Part shown: piece by piece, positions 30,522 to 38,065 of the stretch | Layout of the letters: each line of letters begins with the position of its first letter | Numbering within the stretch: position 1 is the stretch's first letter | Origin: BS750m-G77 sp043797735 | GTDB lineage: Bacteria > Omnitrophota > Gorgyraeia > Gygaellales > Profunditerraquicolaceae | Direction of reading: 5' to 3' | DNA: 52,608 nucleotides | Assembly: GCA_043797735.1 (NCBI GenBank) | Contig: JAZDPH010000045.1 | Location: 1 to 52,608 of the forward strand | Made by a program: the position numbers and the translations under genes | The notes under the pieces: model-generated | Database searches by the model: none | Seen by the model: only the letters and a program-made list of their open reading frames with translations | Told to the model about the DNA's origin: nothing

Positions 30522-32251
30522 TGTCCGACTATCCCGATATTAAGCAACGCCCCGGAAACCAAGCCGGTGACTATCATAATAAGAGTGGCTTTTATTAAAT
30601 CCCGTAAACCTAACTCCTTAAATAAAACTGCAAAGGTAGCGATACATGGAAAAGAGATGGCCAGGAGTACGCAGGCAATAAAGAGTTGTTTAGTACTTAA
30701 GCTCAAAGGGATCAATAATCCCGCTGCCACATCTTTCCTGATGAATCCTACTGCCAACGCAATAGCCGCCTCTTTTGGCAGGCCCAATATGCCCTTCATT
30801 AAAGGCGAGAGTATAACGGAAAAGAAATCAAATAACTTAAAATATAAAAAAATATTTACCAAGAGCACGCCAAAGAAGACTATCGGGACTGCCTCAAATA
30901 AAAAAGCCTTGATACGGAAAAACAATTTCTTAAACAATAAAAGCGGCGGCGGAAACCGATAGGGGGGTATCTCAATCAGGAGCTCCGGGCTATAGCCTTT
31001 CAAAAATGTATTCAAAATGGCCCCTAAGATAAGCCAGACTGCAAATAATACCAGGTATATCCCGGCTATATAAAATCCCGAGATCTTTCCCAGAAGCGCA
31101 AAAATCATCGCCTGCAAGGCTACGCAGGGGACCCCGATAGAGATGAGCGTGCAGGCGATGAACCTTTCCCTTTTGGATTCCAGGATGCGCGTGGATAAAA
31201 TCCCGGGGACATTGCAGCCAAAACCCAAAAGGATCGGGATAATCGCAAATCCATGCAGCCCTAACCTGTGAAAAAGATTATCTAAAACAATCGCCAGGCG
31301 CGGCAGAAAGCCCACATCCTCTAATATCCCTAAGACAAAATAAAACGCAACTACATACGGCAGAACCATGGCGAATTCAACATAAGGGGCGGTAGTCAAG
31401 AGGCCCAGAGACTGTTTAAAATCAATCCCGCCGTTAATTAAATCGCCGATGAGCAGGTGGCGCCAAAAACCATCCGACCCTAAGCTCAGGCTGAATCTCT
31501 CAAGAATGGGGCGGTAAAAATTATAAAATAACGGCTCCATTACTTTATTAATCAAGGACTCCCCGATAAAACGGACTACATTAAAGGACAAAAAAATAAC
31601 CGCCGCAGCCATAATTATAGCGGAAAATGGCCTTACCGAAAGGTCCTCTAACATTTCTCTTAATGTATGATGCCGGTGCGCAAGGTGCTGAACCGCCTCG
31701 ATGATCTTTCCGATTTTCAACCAGCGCTCTTGATGGCTGGCCCTGGTTTCGGCAGCCGCTTTGGCCTGAGTGATCCTTTCCATCAATAATTTAATACCCC
31801 TGCCGGTAACCGCACAGGTAGAAACAACCGGCACCCCCAAAAACTCCTCCAACCTGCGCACATCGATATTTATCCCGCGATGGCCGGCATCATCGCACAT
31901 ATTTAAACAGGCAATTACACGATAACCCTCCTCTATTAACTGCAGGGTAAGGTATAAATTCCTTTCCAGGTTCGTAGCGTCGATTATATTTATAACTACG
32001 GATTCCTGCTTGTCGTTCTGTTGCAATAAGGATACGGCAGCCTCTTCGGCTTTTGAGGTCGGCTCCAGTGAATAAGTCCCCGGCAGATCAACTACCTCGA
32101 GCTTCTCCCCATTTAATTTCAGGTATCCTCTTATCAGTTCAACGGTCGTCCCCGCATAATTGGAGGCGATGACGTGGACGCCGCTCAAGCGGGAAAATAC
32201 CATGCTCTTGCCTACGTTGGGATTACCGATTAAGAATATCTTTTTTATCAT
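30518..32251 (-). CDS. feoB: Ferrous iron transporter FeoB
   Basis: 577 aa from ATG 32251, overlapping the feoA stop (ATGA). The G domain has GNPNVGKSMVFSRLSG (G1), DLPGTYSLEP (G3) and LNMCDDAGHRG (G4 NMCD). The membrane part contains the FeoB gate helices (GFLPRLAIVLDN, GFGCNVPGI). At 577 aa it is shorter than the 700-770 aa of many FeoB proteins, with a reduced linker and C-terminus. It imports Fe2+ across the inner membrane, suiting an anaerobe rich in Fe-S enzymes. Confidence 0.95.
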   Translation of the reverse strand: MIKKIFLIGNPNVGKSMVFSRLSGVHVIASNYAGTTVELIRGYLKLNGEKLEVVDLPGTYSLEPTSKAEEAAVSLLQQNDKQESVVINIIDATNLERNLYLTLQLIEEGYRVIACLNMCDDAGHRGINIDVRRLEEFLGVPVVSTCAVTGRGIKLLMERITQAKAAAETRASHQERWLKIGKIIEAVQHLAHRHHTLREMLEDLSVRPFSAIIMAAAVIFLSFNVVRFIGESLINKVMEPLFYNFYRPILERFSLSLGSDGFWRHLLIGDLINGGIDFKQSLGLLTTAPYVEFAMVLPYVVAFYFVLGILEDVGFLPRLAIVLDNLFHRLGLHGFAIIPILLGFGCNVPGILSTRILESKRERFIACTLISIGVPCVALQAMIFALLGKISGFYIAGIYLVLFAVWLILGAILNTFLKGYSPELLIEIPPYRFPPPLLLFKKLFFRIKAFLFEAVPIVFFGVLLVNIFLYFKLFDFFSVILSPLMKGILGLPKEAAIALAVGFIRKDVAAGLLIPLSLSTKQLFIACVLLAISFPCIATFAVLFKELGLRDLIKATLIMIVTGLVSGALLNIGIVGQ

Positions 32252-32481
32252 TCTGCCTCTACCGTAACTTTTCCCGCCATACCGTGGCCCAAAGCCCATA
32301 CGCTCCTGCCCACCTTTATGGTTACCGGGCCCCTTAAAGCAAAGTGGCTAAGTTTTGTTATCTGGCTGCCTTTGTATATCCCCAGGCTCATCAGCCTGTT
32401 TTGCAGATTAGAGCCTGCATTGATTGCGGCAACGCGGCCCCTCTGATTTTTTTTCATCTGGATCAAGGAGAAACTCTTCAT
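32248..32481 (-). CDS. feoA: FeoA domain protein
   Basis: 77 aa SH3-like FeoA domain: GRVAAINAGSNLQNRLMSLGIYKGSQITKL followed by GPVTIKVGRSVWALGHGMAGKV. It regulates or assists FeoB, encoded directly downstream with an ATGA overlap. The upstream 58 nt are AT-rich (CTATATAG) and may hold a promoter, but no clear pair of boxes is visible. Confidence 0.93.
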   Translation of the reverse strand: MKSFSLIQMKKNQRGRVAAINAGSNLQNRLMSLGIYKGSQITKLSHFALRGPVTIKVGRSVWALGHGMAGKVTVEAE

Positions 32482-32539
32482 AGTATTTCTCTATATAGAA
32501 TAGATAGAATAGAATAATAATGCGGGGGAGGCAGTTTCT

Positions 32540-32620
32540 TTATCCTAGGCAGGGCTTTCTTCCTTTATTGGCGCGTTTGGAACGCCAGTTAAGCTTACCT
32601 CTTCTTTTTCTCTTTCCCAT
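32540..32620 (-). CDS. Highly basic 26-aa protein
   Basis: MGKRKRRGKLNWRSKRANKG plus six residues; 13 of 26 residues are Lys/Arg with a Trp and a Cys. CAGGAG precedes the ATG by 8 nt and the ORF has normal codon use. The composition and size recall tiny ribosome-associated proteins such as Thx, but the sequence is not Thx and I do not recognise a family. It lies between the CsgG-like lipoprotein gene and feoA, behind a two-hairpin leader (32640-32722). Likely RNA- or ribosome-binding, by composition only. Confidence 0.65.
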   Translation of the reverse strand: MGKRKRRGKLNWRSKRANKGRKPCLG

Positions 32621-32639
32621 TTTATGTGCTCCTGTTAAG

Positions 32640-32722
32640 ATCCTTCGTCCCGACGATACGTCGGGACTCAGGATAAGTGAGGTCATATCCGCCAAAGAAC
32701 TATGGCGGATATGACCTCACTT
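32640..32722 (-). promoter_or_regulatory. Two-hairpin leader (GA/GA element) before the 26-aa gene
   Basis: On the minus strand a perfect 19-bp hairpin (32704-32722 with 32675-32693) precedes ATCCT-GA-(9-bp inner stem)-GA-AGGAT (32674-32640). The second element ends 19 nt before the ATG. The first hairpin overlaps the stop codon of the CsgG-like gene. It has the same layout as the pilT leader, with entirely different stem sequences. Confidence 0.65.
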
Positions 32723-33422
32723 AATATTTGTAATAACTTTCCGGTATGGCCTGCGAAATATACCTGACCGTTTCAATAATGGTTGCGCGTATTGCCTTTT
32801 CCATAGGGGTATCGGCATATGCCAACAAACCCTTGCTTAAAGGCCAACTGCCGAATTCACTGCCTCTTTGACTCCCAGAGGTATCCGAGGCCTGGCCCTG
32901 CACGCGCGTAGAGGCAAGGATTTCGGAATTAGAGACAGTTATGATACGCACATCTAAAGCCATGTGCGCCTTATTTAAATTAGTGCCTAAAAGCCCTGCC
33001 AAAACTCCGCTGCCGACGCCTCCGCCTCCGCCGATACCGCTGCTTCCACCGGATACCTGCGGCTCAAATTCATTAACGGCAACGGCGATGATTAAATCCG
33101 CAACGGAATCCAAAGCAGGCTCCTTCTCGCCGCCAGCCATGGCGTCTGCAGCCGGCTGTTGCTCTACTATGATAAAGCGTTTGCTGTCACCAAGGGCGCC
33201 CAGCAGCATCTGGCGCAGCCCCGGGCCGGCATCGCGCGTCGCCTTTGCCGCCTGAACATCGCAATCGGCCAGCGCGATCTTTGCCTTAAGCCCCGAATAA
33301 GGCACAAGCGCCACGGGAGCCTTAGCCTCCTTTTGCTGCGCCGCAAAAGGAGGCAATGCCGCGCATCCTGCAATGTTGACAACCAATAACCCAACGCTAA
33401 TTAAGCCAAGTGCCTTCTTCAT
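32721..33422 (-). CDS. CsgG/HfaB-like lipoprotein
   Basis: 233 aa from ATG 33422; the upstream extension is repeat sequence. Signal peptide MKKALGLISVGLLVVNIAGC with lipobox IAGC. A KRFIIVEQ-type strand, a Gly-rich GSSGIGGGGGVGSG loop, HMALDVRIITVSNSEILAS and a late MEKAIRATIIETVRYIS resemble the CsgG curli-secretion lipoprotein family. It would be anchored to the outer membrane or periplasm; no curli subunits are encoded nearby. The gene has its own leaderless-type promoter. Confidence 0.75.
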   Translation of the reverse strand: MKKALGLISVGLLVVNIAGCAALPPFAAQQKEAKAPVALVPYSGLKAKIALADCDVQAAKATRDAGPGLRQMLLGALGDSKRFIIVEQQPAADAMAGGEKEPALDSVADLIIAVAVNEFEPQVSGGSSGIGGGGGVGSGVLAGLLGTNLNKAHMALDVRIITVSNSEILASTRVQGQASDTSGSQRGSEFGSWPLSKGLLAYADTPMEKAIRATIIETVRYISQAIPESYYKY

Positions 33423-33431
33423 TCTATCGTT

Positions 33432-33460
33432 AATATATTCCCGAAATCTCCACCTGTCAA
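33432..33460 (-). promoter_or_regulatory. Promoter of the CsgG-like gene (leaderless start)
   Basis: TTGACA (33460-33455) and TATATT (33437-33432), 17-nt spacer, minus strand. Nine nt separate the -10 box from ATG 33422. Confidence 0.78.
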
Positions 33461-33498
33461 GACAAACCTCTGAGATTACTGAAAAATTCGATTTTCGC

Positions 33499-33594
33499 GT
33501 CATTGCGAGCGACCGAAGGGAGCGAAGCAATCTCAAAAAATGGATTGCTTCGGCACTTCCTGCCTGCCGGCAGGCAGGCGTGCCTCGCAATGAC
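33499..33594. mobile_element. MITE-like repeat, second copy
   Basis: GTCATTGCGAG (33499-33509) and CTCGCAATGAC (33584-33594) termini, 96 bp, sharing internal GAAGCAATCT and GGATTGC with the copy at 12300-12400. It adjoins the CsgG promoter and produces a spurious N-terminal extension in longer frames. Confidence 0.8.
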
Positions 33595-33634
33595 AATATT
33601 GCAGCAATCTCCCTCTAACCTGCAGAACCTGTCA

Positions 33635-35017
33635 TTACCTATAAATGGGCAGAAACAGTAACGCGGCCCAGGCAATTAGAGTTGTAATTAAGCCGACGCT
33701 TAACCCCACCCCGAACCACCTGAAGAAATTCATACGCACCCTCTTTTCCTTCTCCAGGATGCCGATGGCCACAATATTGGCGGTTGAGCCCACCAGGGTT
33801 ATATTGCCCCCCAGGCATCCTCCAAATAACAGAGCCCACCACAAGACTTGCAGGTTAGGGTTCAGAACCTGAAAACCCTGCACCACAGGAATAAACGCAG
33901 TCACTAAAACAACGTTGTCCAGAATGCTGGAGCCGATAACGCTTACCCACAGGGTAACCGAAGTAAGATGATAGATATTGCCTCCGGTAAAATTGATAAT
34001 ATCCCTGGCTAAGACATCGGTTGCGCCGGTATATTTTAATGTGCCGGCCTGGGCAAATAGAAGCAGAAAAAAAAGCAAAGTCCACCACTCCACATCCTTT
34101 TCAATAAACTCGCGAGCCTTATCATGCCTCCAAATCATAATTATCGCGGCGGTAACTAACGGCACAATCAAGAGAATTGTATTGGGCTTTAGCCCCAACA
34201 GTAGATCAAAGCGGTAAGAAAATGCTATTGCCCCAAGAGTAAGGCCAAAAACTATTAGAGCCTTCCTGGTTTGCCTGTCCGGCGGCACAGCGATTAAACT
34301 GATAAGCATCTCATTAGCACCCAATTCCTTAATCTTCTGGTCTAATTTAGCGATAGTATCGCGGTACCAAAACATAACCAGCGAAATCATTGCCAGCAGA
34401 CATACTACTGCCAGCGGAAATGCCTTAAGAATAAAATCTTCAAAGGTCAGGCCGGATTTAGTGGCAATCAATATGCCAATAGGGTTCCCTAATACCGTGC
34501 CTGCTGAGCCGATATTTGTCGCCAGGACCGACATAATCACAAAAGGTACCGGGTCAACCTCAAAATAATCGCAGATCTCCAGCACCGCCGCCACTATGAA
34601 TATGATTGAGGTTACCTCGTCTACTGCGCAGGCTAATAATACGGAGATTACCGAGATTACCAGAATAAACTTTCTGGCGGTCAGGTTTTTTACGCGCAAA
34701 ATCAGGCTTACTATCCAGGCAAAGAACCCTACGTCTTTCAGCAGGCCGATTACCACCATCATCCCTACTAAAAAAAGGATAACCTCCAGCGAAGAATACT
34801 TTACAAGGTTTTCCAGGTCTATGGTACGTGTGGCTAATAATACAGAGACTCCCAGAAAGGCAAAGCTCAAACGAAAGTCCCAGAAGAATAAAGTTCCCAA
34901 TATCGAAAGGCAGAATATGGAAATGGCCAGAACCTGGTGAGAACTAAAGCCGATATGGGCAGTAAGATAAGCCACTAATGAGGAAATAAGTATGATCAGG
35001 GCAAATTTTCTAAACAT
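33635..35017 (-). CDS. NhaD/ArsB-type ion transporter
   Basis: 460 aa, about 12 hydrophobic segments. FLVGMMVVIGLLKDVGFFAW, ACAVDEVTSIIFIV, LATNIGSAGTVLGNPIG, and SSILDNVVLVTAF with GGCLGGNITLVGSTANIV are the paired hairpin motifs of the IT superfamily; SAGTVLGNPIG is close to NhaD Na+/H+ antiporters. It shares the repeat structure of the permease at 23235-24506 but is distant in sequence. A CBS-domain gene immediately upstream suggests nucleotide or ionic control. Confidence 0.88.
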   Translation of the reverse strand: MFRKFALIILISSLVAYLTAHIGFSSHQVLAISIFCLSILGTLFFWDFRLSFAFLGVSVLLATRTIDLENLVKYSSLEVILFLVGMMVVIGLLKDVGFFAWIVSLILRVKNLTARKFILVISVISVLLACAVDEVTSIIFIVAAVLEICDYFEVDPVPFVIMSVLATNIGSAGTVLGNPIGILIATKSGLTFEDFILKAFPLAVVCLLAMISLVMFWYRDTIAKLDQKIKELGANEMLISLIAVPPDRQTRKALIVFGLTLGAIAFSYRFDLLLGLKPNTILLIVPLVTAAIIMIWRHDKAREFIEKDVEWWTLLFFLLLFAQAGTLKYTGATDVLARDIINFTGGNIYHLTSVTLWVSVIGSSILDNVVLVTAFIPVVQGFQVLNPNLQVLWWALLFGGCLGGNITLVGSTANIVAIGILEKEKRVRMNFFRWFGVGLSVGLITTLIAWAALLFLPIYR

Positions 35018-35032
35018 TTTTTTTCTTTATAA

Positions 35033-35479
35033 TTATGCGGATTCCCTGGCCAGAGATTCTACCACGTCGCAGCGGGCAATAATCCCCACCACCCTGCCGG
35101 ATTTATCTGTGACCGGCAGCCGGCGGGCTTTCTGGGTGAGCATAATCCTGGCTGCTTCAGACAAGGTAGCCTCTTCGCTAACCGTAAGCACCTCTTTACG
35201 CATCAGCTGAGAGACCGATAATGCCGCCAACACAGTGAATTTTTTCCTGGCGGCCTTGGGATTCTCCTCGTAAACAAACCTGCCTACTTTTTCTATGTAG
35301 CTGGGCAGCACGTAAGAAAGGATCTCCTTCTCGGTAAACATCCCCGCCAATTTCCCCTGTTCATCGATTACCGGCAGGCCGCTGATTTTCATTTTAAATA
35401 ACTGCTTTAACGCCTCCAAGGCATTATCCTGCGGCCCTATGCTGACTACTTTCTCTTTCATTATTTCTCTTACTTTCAT
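35033..35479 (-). CDS. CBS-domain pair protein
   Basis: 148 aa, two CBS motifs: residues about 3-60 (KEKVVSIGPQDNALEALKQLFKMKISGLPVIDEQGKLAGMFTEKEI) and 85-148 (RKEVLTVSEEATLSEAARIMLTQKARRLPVTDKSGRVVGI). Such pairs bind AMP/ATP or other nucleotides. It sits 13 nt after bioY and 15 nt before the NhaD/ArsB-like transporter, so it may sense adenylate state for the transporter. That link is inference. Confidence 0.92.
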   Translation of the reverse strand: MKVREIMKEKVVSIGPQDNALEALKQLFKMKISGLPVIDEQGKLAGMFTEKEILSYVLPSYIEKVGRFVYEENPKAARKKFTVLAALSVSQLMRKEVLTVSEEATLSEAARIMLTQKARRLPVTDKSGRVVGIIARCDVVESLARESA

Positions 35480-35492
35480 ATCGGGCTCCTAT

Positions 35493-36068
35493 TCATTCAG
35501 CCGCAAAAACCTTGTCTATGCGCGGCTGGAATCTCGAATATATAACGGCAGCGGCCAATACCTTTAATAAATCCCCGGCGACAAAAGGGATAAAACCTAT
35601 AACCAACAGCCTGTTAAAAGAATAACCGAAGATAACCTTAAGCCACAGCACCCCGGAGGACAAAAGAACCAGGTCTGCCAAGCATAAGATAATGAAAGTT
35701 AAGAAAAAACTGCCTTTGGTGAACTTGGCAAAAGCCCCGGCAACTAAAGCGGCTAGTATGAAACCAAAAAGATACCCGCCGGTGGGGCCAAAAAGATACG
35801 CCAGGCCGCTGCCTGCTCCGCTGAATATGGGCAGTCCCAATACCCCCAATAGGAGATAACTTGCTTGAGTAACCGCAGCCAGCCTTCTCCCCAGAAAAAG
35901 CCCGCAAAGCAGAACAAAAAAAGTCTGAAGCGTAATGGGCACCGGGGTAAAAGGCAAAGGTATACGCACAAAAGCGCCCAGGCTGGTCAAAATAACGAAA
36001 ACTGCTACGCCGATAGCGCGGCAGGCTATTCTATGCAAAATAATTTCCCTGTTTAAAATCGCCTCCAT
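35493..36068 (-). CDS. bioY: Biotin transporter BioY
   Basis: 191 aa, about six TM helices. Family segments: ILTSLGAFVRIPLPFTPVPITLQTFFVLLCGLFLG, YLLLGVLGLPIFSGAGSG, FGPTGGYLFGF and IPFVAGDLLKVLAAA. It is the substrate-binding S-component of the biotin ECF transporter, or works alone. GGAGGGG precedes the ATG. birA (13568-14527) supplies the ligase/repressor; an operator is not obvious upstream. Confidence 0.95.
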   Translation of the reverse strand: MEAILNREIILHRIACRAIGVAVFVILTSLGAFVRIPLPFTPVPITLQTFFVLLCGLFLGRRLAAVTQASYLLLGVLGLPIFSGAGSGLAYLFGPTGGYLFGFILAALVAGAFAKFTKGSFFLTFIILCLADLVLLSSGVLWLKVIFGYSFNRLLVIGFIPFVAGDLLKVLAAAVIYSRFQPRIDKVFAAE

Positions 36069-36123
36069 TTATTTACCCCTCCCATTAATTAATCTCTTTG
36101 TTGTATTTTCACTTCCTTTGGCG

Positions 36124-36297
36124 CTACTCCTTGGCTATAACTAAAATGATGGCGGCTGCCAAGAGCAGGAATAAACCGATGCAGCCTTTTACTACAGCCA
36201 GAAACTCCGGCCACCAGGCAAGAATAGCCCAGGCGCCCAGGATTAATAAAGCCAGTCCCAAAACAACCTTTAGCATGACGTTAGCCTTATCTCTCAT
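36124..36297 (-). CDS. Small membrane protein, 57 aa, two TM helices
   Basis: A strong AAGGAGG lies 6 nt before the ATG (36297). The sequence has two hydrophobic stretches (about residues 8-28 and 36-55) separated by WWPEFLAVVKG, with a positively charged N-terminus and a KE end. No family is recognised. It lies between bioY and the LpxL-like acyltransferase; a role as a small accessory membrane protein is only a guess. Confidence 0.6.
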   Translation of the reverse strand: MRDKANVMLKVVLGLALLILGAWAILAWWPEFLAVVKGCIGLFLLLAAAIILVIAKE

Positions 36298-36334
36298 ATT
36301 AGGCCTCCTTATTTTTAGGCTACGCCTATCGGCT

Positions 36335-36424
36335 AAGGTAACGAAGCCCGTATCGGTTAAGAGATACGGTAACGTAAAAAAACCGAACGACGTAACCGAT
36401 GGACGAAACGGGCATCGTAACCTT
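36335..36424. repeat. Nested palindrome between LpxL-like and small membrane genes
   Basis: 17-nt outer arms (36335-36351 with 36408-36424, two mismatches) enclose perfect ATCGGTTA / TAACCGAT arms (36352-36359, 36393-36400) and inner GATACGG / CCGTATC pairings. No gene is in it. Confidence 0.7.
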
Positions 36425-36436
36425 AACCATATTTTC

Positions 36437-37348
36437 CTAACTCGGCTTACTCTTCCACCTGCGGTGAAACCATCCCCACTCCGCAGGATACTTTCTTATA
36501 TAAAACTCGATTATCCCGGTTAAATTCCTGATATTTATCAGAACTGTGTCCTCGGAACTGACGCCCTCCTTAAGCTGCAACGCAGGCTCAAAAATAATCT
36601 TGTGGGAATCGTCCTTCTGCCGGACTATAAAACAGGGGAGCAATGCCGCCCCGGTGCGCTGGGCCAGAACCACCGGCCCGGTAGCGGTAGCGGCTTTTCT
36701 GCCGAAGAATTCAACAAACACGCCCCCGCTTCCGAAATTCTGGTCTATAGGGATAACCACTAATTCGTTATTGCGCAGAGCCTGTATGGTATTATTGACG
36801 CAGGCGCTGCGCGGCTGGCTGTAAATCGTTTTTATCCCTAACTTATTGCGTTTGCTCAAGAAAATATCCTCTACCTTGGCATCGCGCATCGGCCGCATAA
36901 TCCCCGCGGTCTTATAACCGGAAAGCGACAAATACGCCAGCATCAACGGGAAATTCCCAAAATGCGCGCTGACCAGGATTGCCCCTTTGCCCCTGGAGAG
37001 GGCATTATCCAGATTCTGGCGGCCATCAATTCTTACCCGCTCTTTCAAAAGTTTGGGCCTGTCCATAAGAAAAAGAAGTTCCACCCCGGACTTTGCCACA
37101 AAGATAAAGCAACTCCTGGCAATTTCCTCCAGTTCCCGGCGGCCCTTATCCTTAGCGAAAGCGATTGAGAGCGTCTGCAGGGCAATTTCCCTCTGTTTTT
37201 TGGCGGCTAAATAGCCCAGCGCGCCAAGCCCGGCGGCAAAGCGGTAAATACAGGGCGCCGGCATAAATTTGATTATTAAAGAACAAATGCCTATCCCTGC
37301 GCGGGCGAAAGAATAACTTATGTTTTTACCTATCTTTTTAAAGTTCAA
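36437..37348 (-). CDS. LpxL/HtrB-family lysophospholipid/lipid A acyltransferase
   Basis: 303 aa. N-terminal membrane helix, then GKGAILVSAHFGNFPLMLAYLS near residue 115, GIMRPMRDAKVEDIF, VIPIDQNFGSGGVFVEFFGRKAATATGP near 200. These match LpxL/LpxM/HtrB late acyltransferases of lipid A. The HX4(D/E) catalytic box reads HFGNFP, with Pro instead of the acidic residue, which is unusual for the family. It probably acylates lipid A or a phospholipid at the inner membrane; the variant box leaves activity uncertain. Confidence 0.82.
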   Translation of the reverse strand: MNFKKIGKNISYSFARAGIGICSLIIKFMPAPCIYRFAAGLGALGYLAAKKQREIALQTLSIAFAKDKGRRELEEIARSCFIFVAKSGVELLFLMDRPKLLKERVRIDGRQNLDNALSRGKGAILVSAHFGNFPLMLAYLSLSGYKTAGIMRPMRDAKVEDIFLSKRNKLGIKTIYSQPRSACVNNTIQALRNNELVVIPIDQNFGSGGVFVEFFGRKAATATGPVVLAQRTGAALLPCFIVRQKDDSHKIIFEPALQLKEGVSSEDTVLINIRNLTGIIEFYIRKYPAEWGWFHRRWKSKPS

Positions 37349-37403
37349 AGCGGATAAATTTATGCCCCGCCAGAAATATTTCTGCCTCTAACGAGGATAA
37401 TAT

Positions 37404-37431
37404 ATTATAGCAAAAACAAAATAATTTGCAA
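37404..37431 (-). promoter_or_regulatory. Promoter of the LpxL-like gene
   Basis: TTGCAA (37431-37426) and TATAAT (37409-37404), 16-nt spacer, minus strand. The leader is about 50 nt, unlike the leaderless promoters. Confidence 0.75.
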
Positions 37432-37442
37432 TAAACGTAACC

Positions 37443-37931
37443 TTAAAGCTTGTACCCTGTCTTGCGCAGGAACTCCTTGCGCCAGGCTATATCCGTATCC
37501 GATTCAACCCCAGCGGGTTTTAAGCCGTCAATAACCCCCAGTATGCCGCGGGCGCCGTTTTCGGACTCCGCCACGATAACCTCTACATTGTTGGCGGTGG
37601 CGCAATAGATACGGCAGACTTCAGGTATATTCTTAATGCTATTCAGGACATTAATGGGGAAAGCGTTTTTGATAAAAACCAGAAAGCTGTGCCCCGCCCC
37701 TATCTGGAGGGCGTTGGCGGCTGCTAACTTTTTCAATTCAGGGTCATTTCCTTCGCATCTTACCTTGCAGGCGCCTGAAGACTCCACAAACGCCAGGCCA
37801 AACTTTATCCCCGGGACACTATTAATCAGGGCCTCGTAAAGGTCCTCTACCGTCTTAATAAAATGGCTCTGGCCGAGTATAAGGTTTAAGTCATCGGGCT
37901 TCTTTATCTTTACCGATTTAATCTCCACCAT
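37443..37931 (-). CDS. Adenosine-specific kinase family protein
   Basis: 162 aa, single-domain protein of the Adenosine_kin/DUF355 family (LGQSHFIKTVEDLYEALINSVPGIKFGLAFVESSG; ILGVIDGLKPAGVES). Archaeal homologues were reported to bind adenosine and phosphorylate it weakly; the physiological reaction is uncertain. GGGAGGG precedes the ATG. A TGNTATAAT extended -10 box (37980-37975) upstream may be its promoter. The gene diverges from the CDF transporter. Confidence 0.85.
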   Translation of the reverse strand: MVEIKSVKIKKPDDLNLILGQSHFIKTVEDLYEALINSVPGIKFGLAFVESSGACKVRCEGNDPELKKLAAANALQIGAGHSFLVFIKNAFPINVLNSIKNIPEVCRIYCATANNVEVIVAESENGARGILGVIDGLKPAGVESDTDIAWRKEFLRKTGYKL

Positions 37932-38027
37932 AATAACCCTCCCTTTTTTATCAGGCTCCGGCCTTGTTTACTGTATTATACCATAAACTCTCAACTCAAA
38001 ACTTAAAAATTATCCCTCTTTTTAGGC

Positions 38028-38055
38028 TTGAACCTTTATTAAATAAAGTTATAAT
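38028..38055 (+). promoter_or_regulatory. Promoter of the CDF transporter gene (leaderless start)
   Basis: TTGAAC (38028-38033) and consensus TATAAT (38050-38055), 16-nt spacer, plus strand. The ATG at 38066 is 10 nt after the -10 box and no Shine-Dalgarno sequence precedes it. Confidence 0.75.
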
Positions 38056-38065
38056 ATATACTGCT

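Noticed and set aside
32640..32674. Hammerhead ribozyme (CTGA...GA-AGG pattern)
   Set aside because: The core lacks the CUGANGA and GAAA elements and a cleavage-site helix; the match is limited to GA/GA loops.
33423..33596. N-terminal extension of the CsgG-like protein in the longest frame
   Set aside because: The extra residues are translated from the MITE-like repeat and promoter; a signal peptide with lipobox begins at 33422 and the -10 box lies upstream of it.
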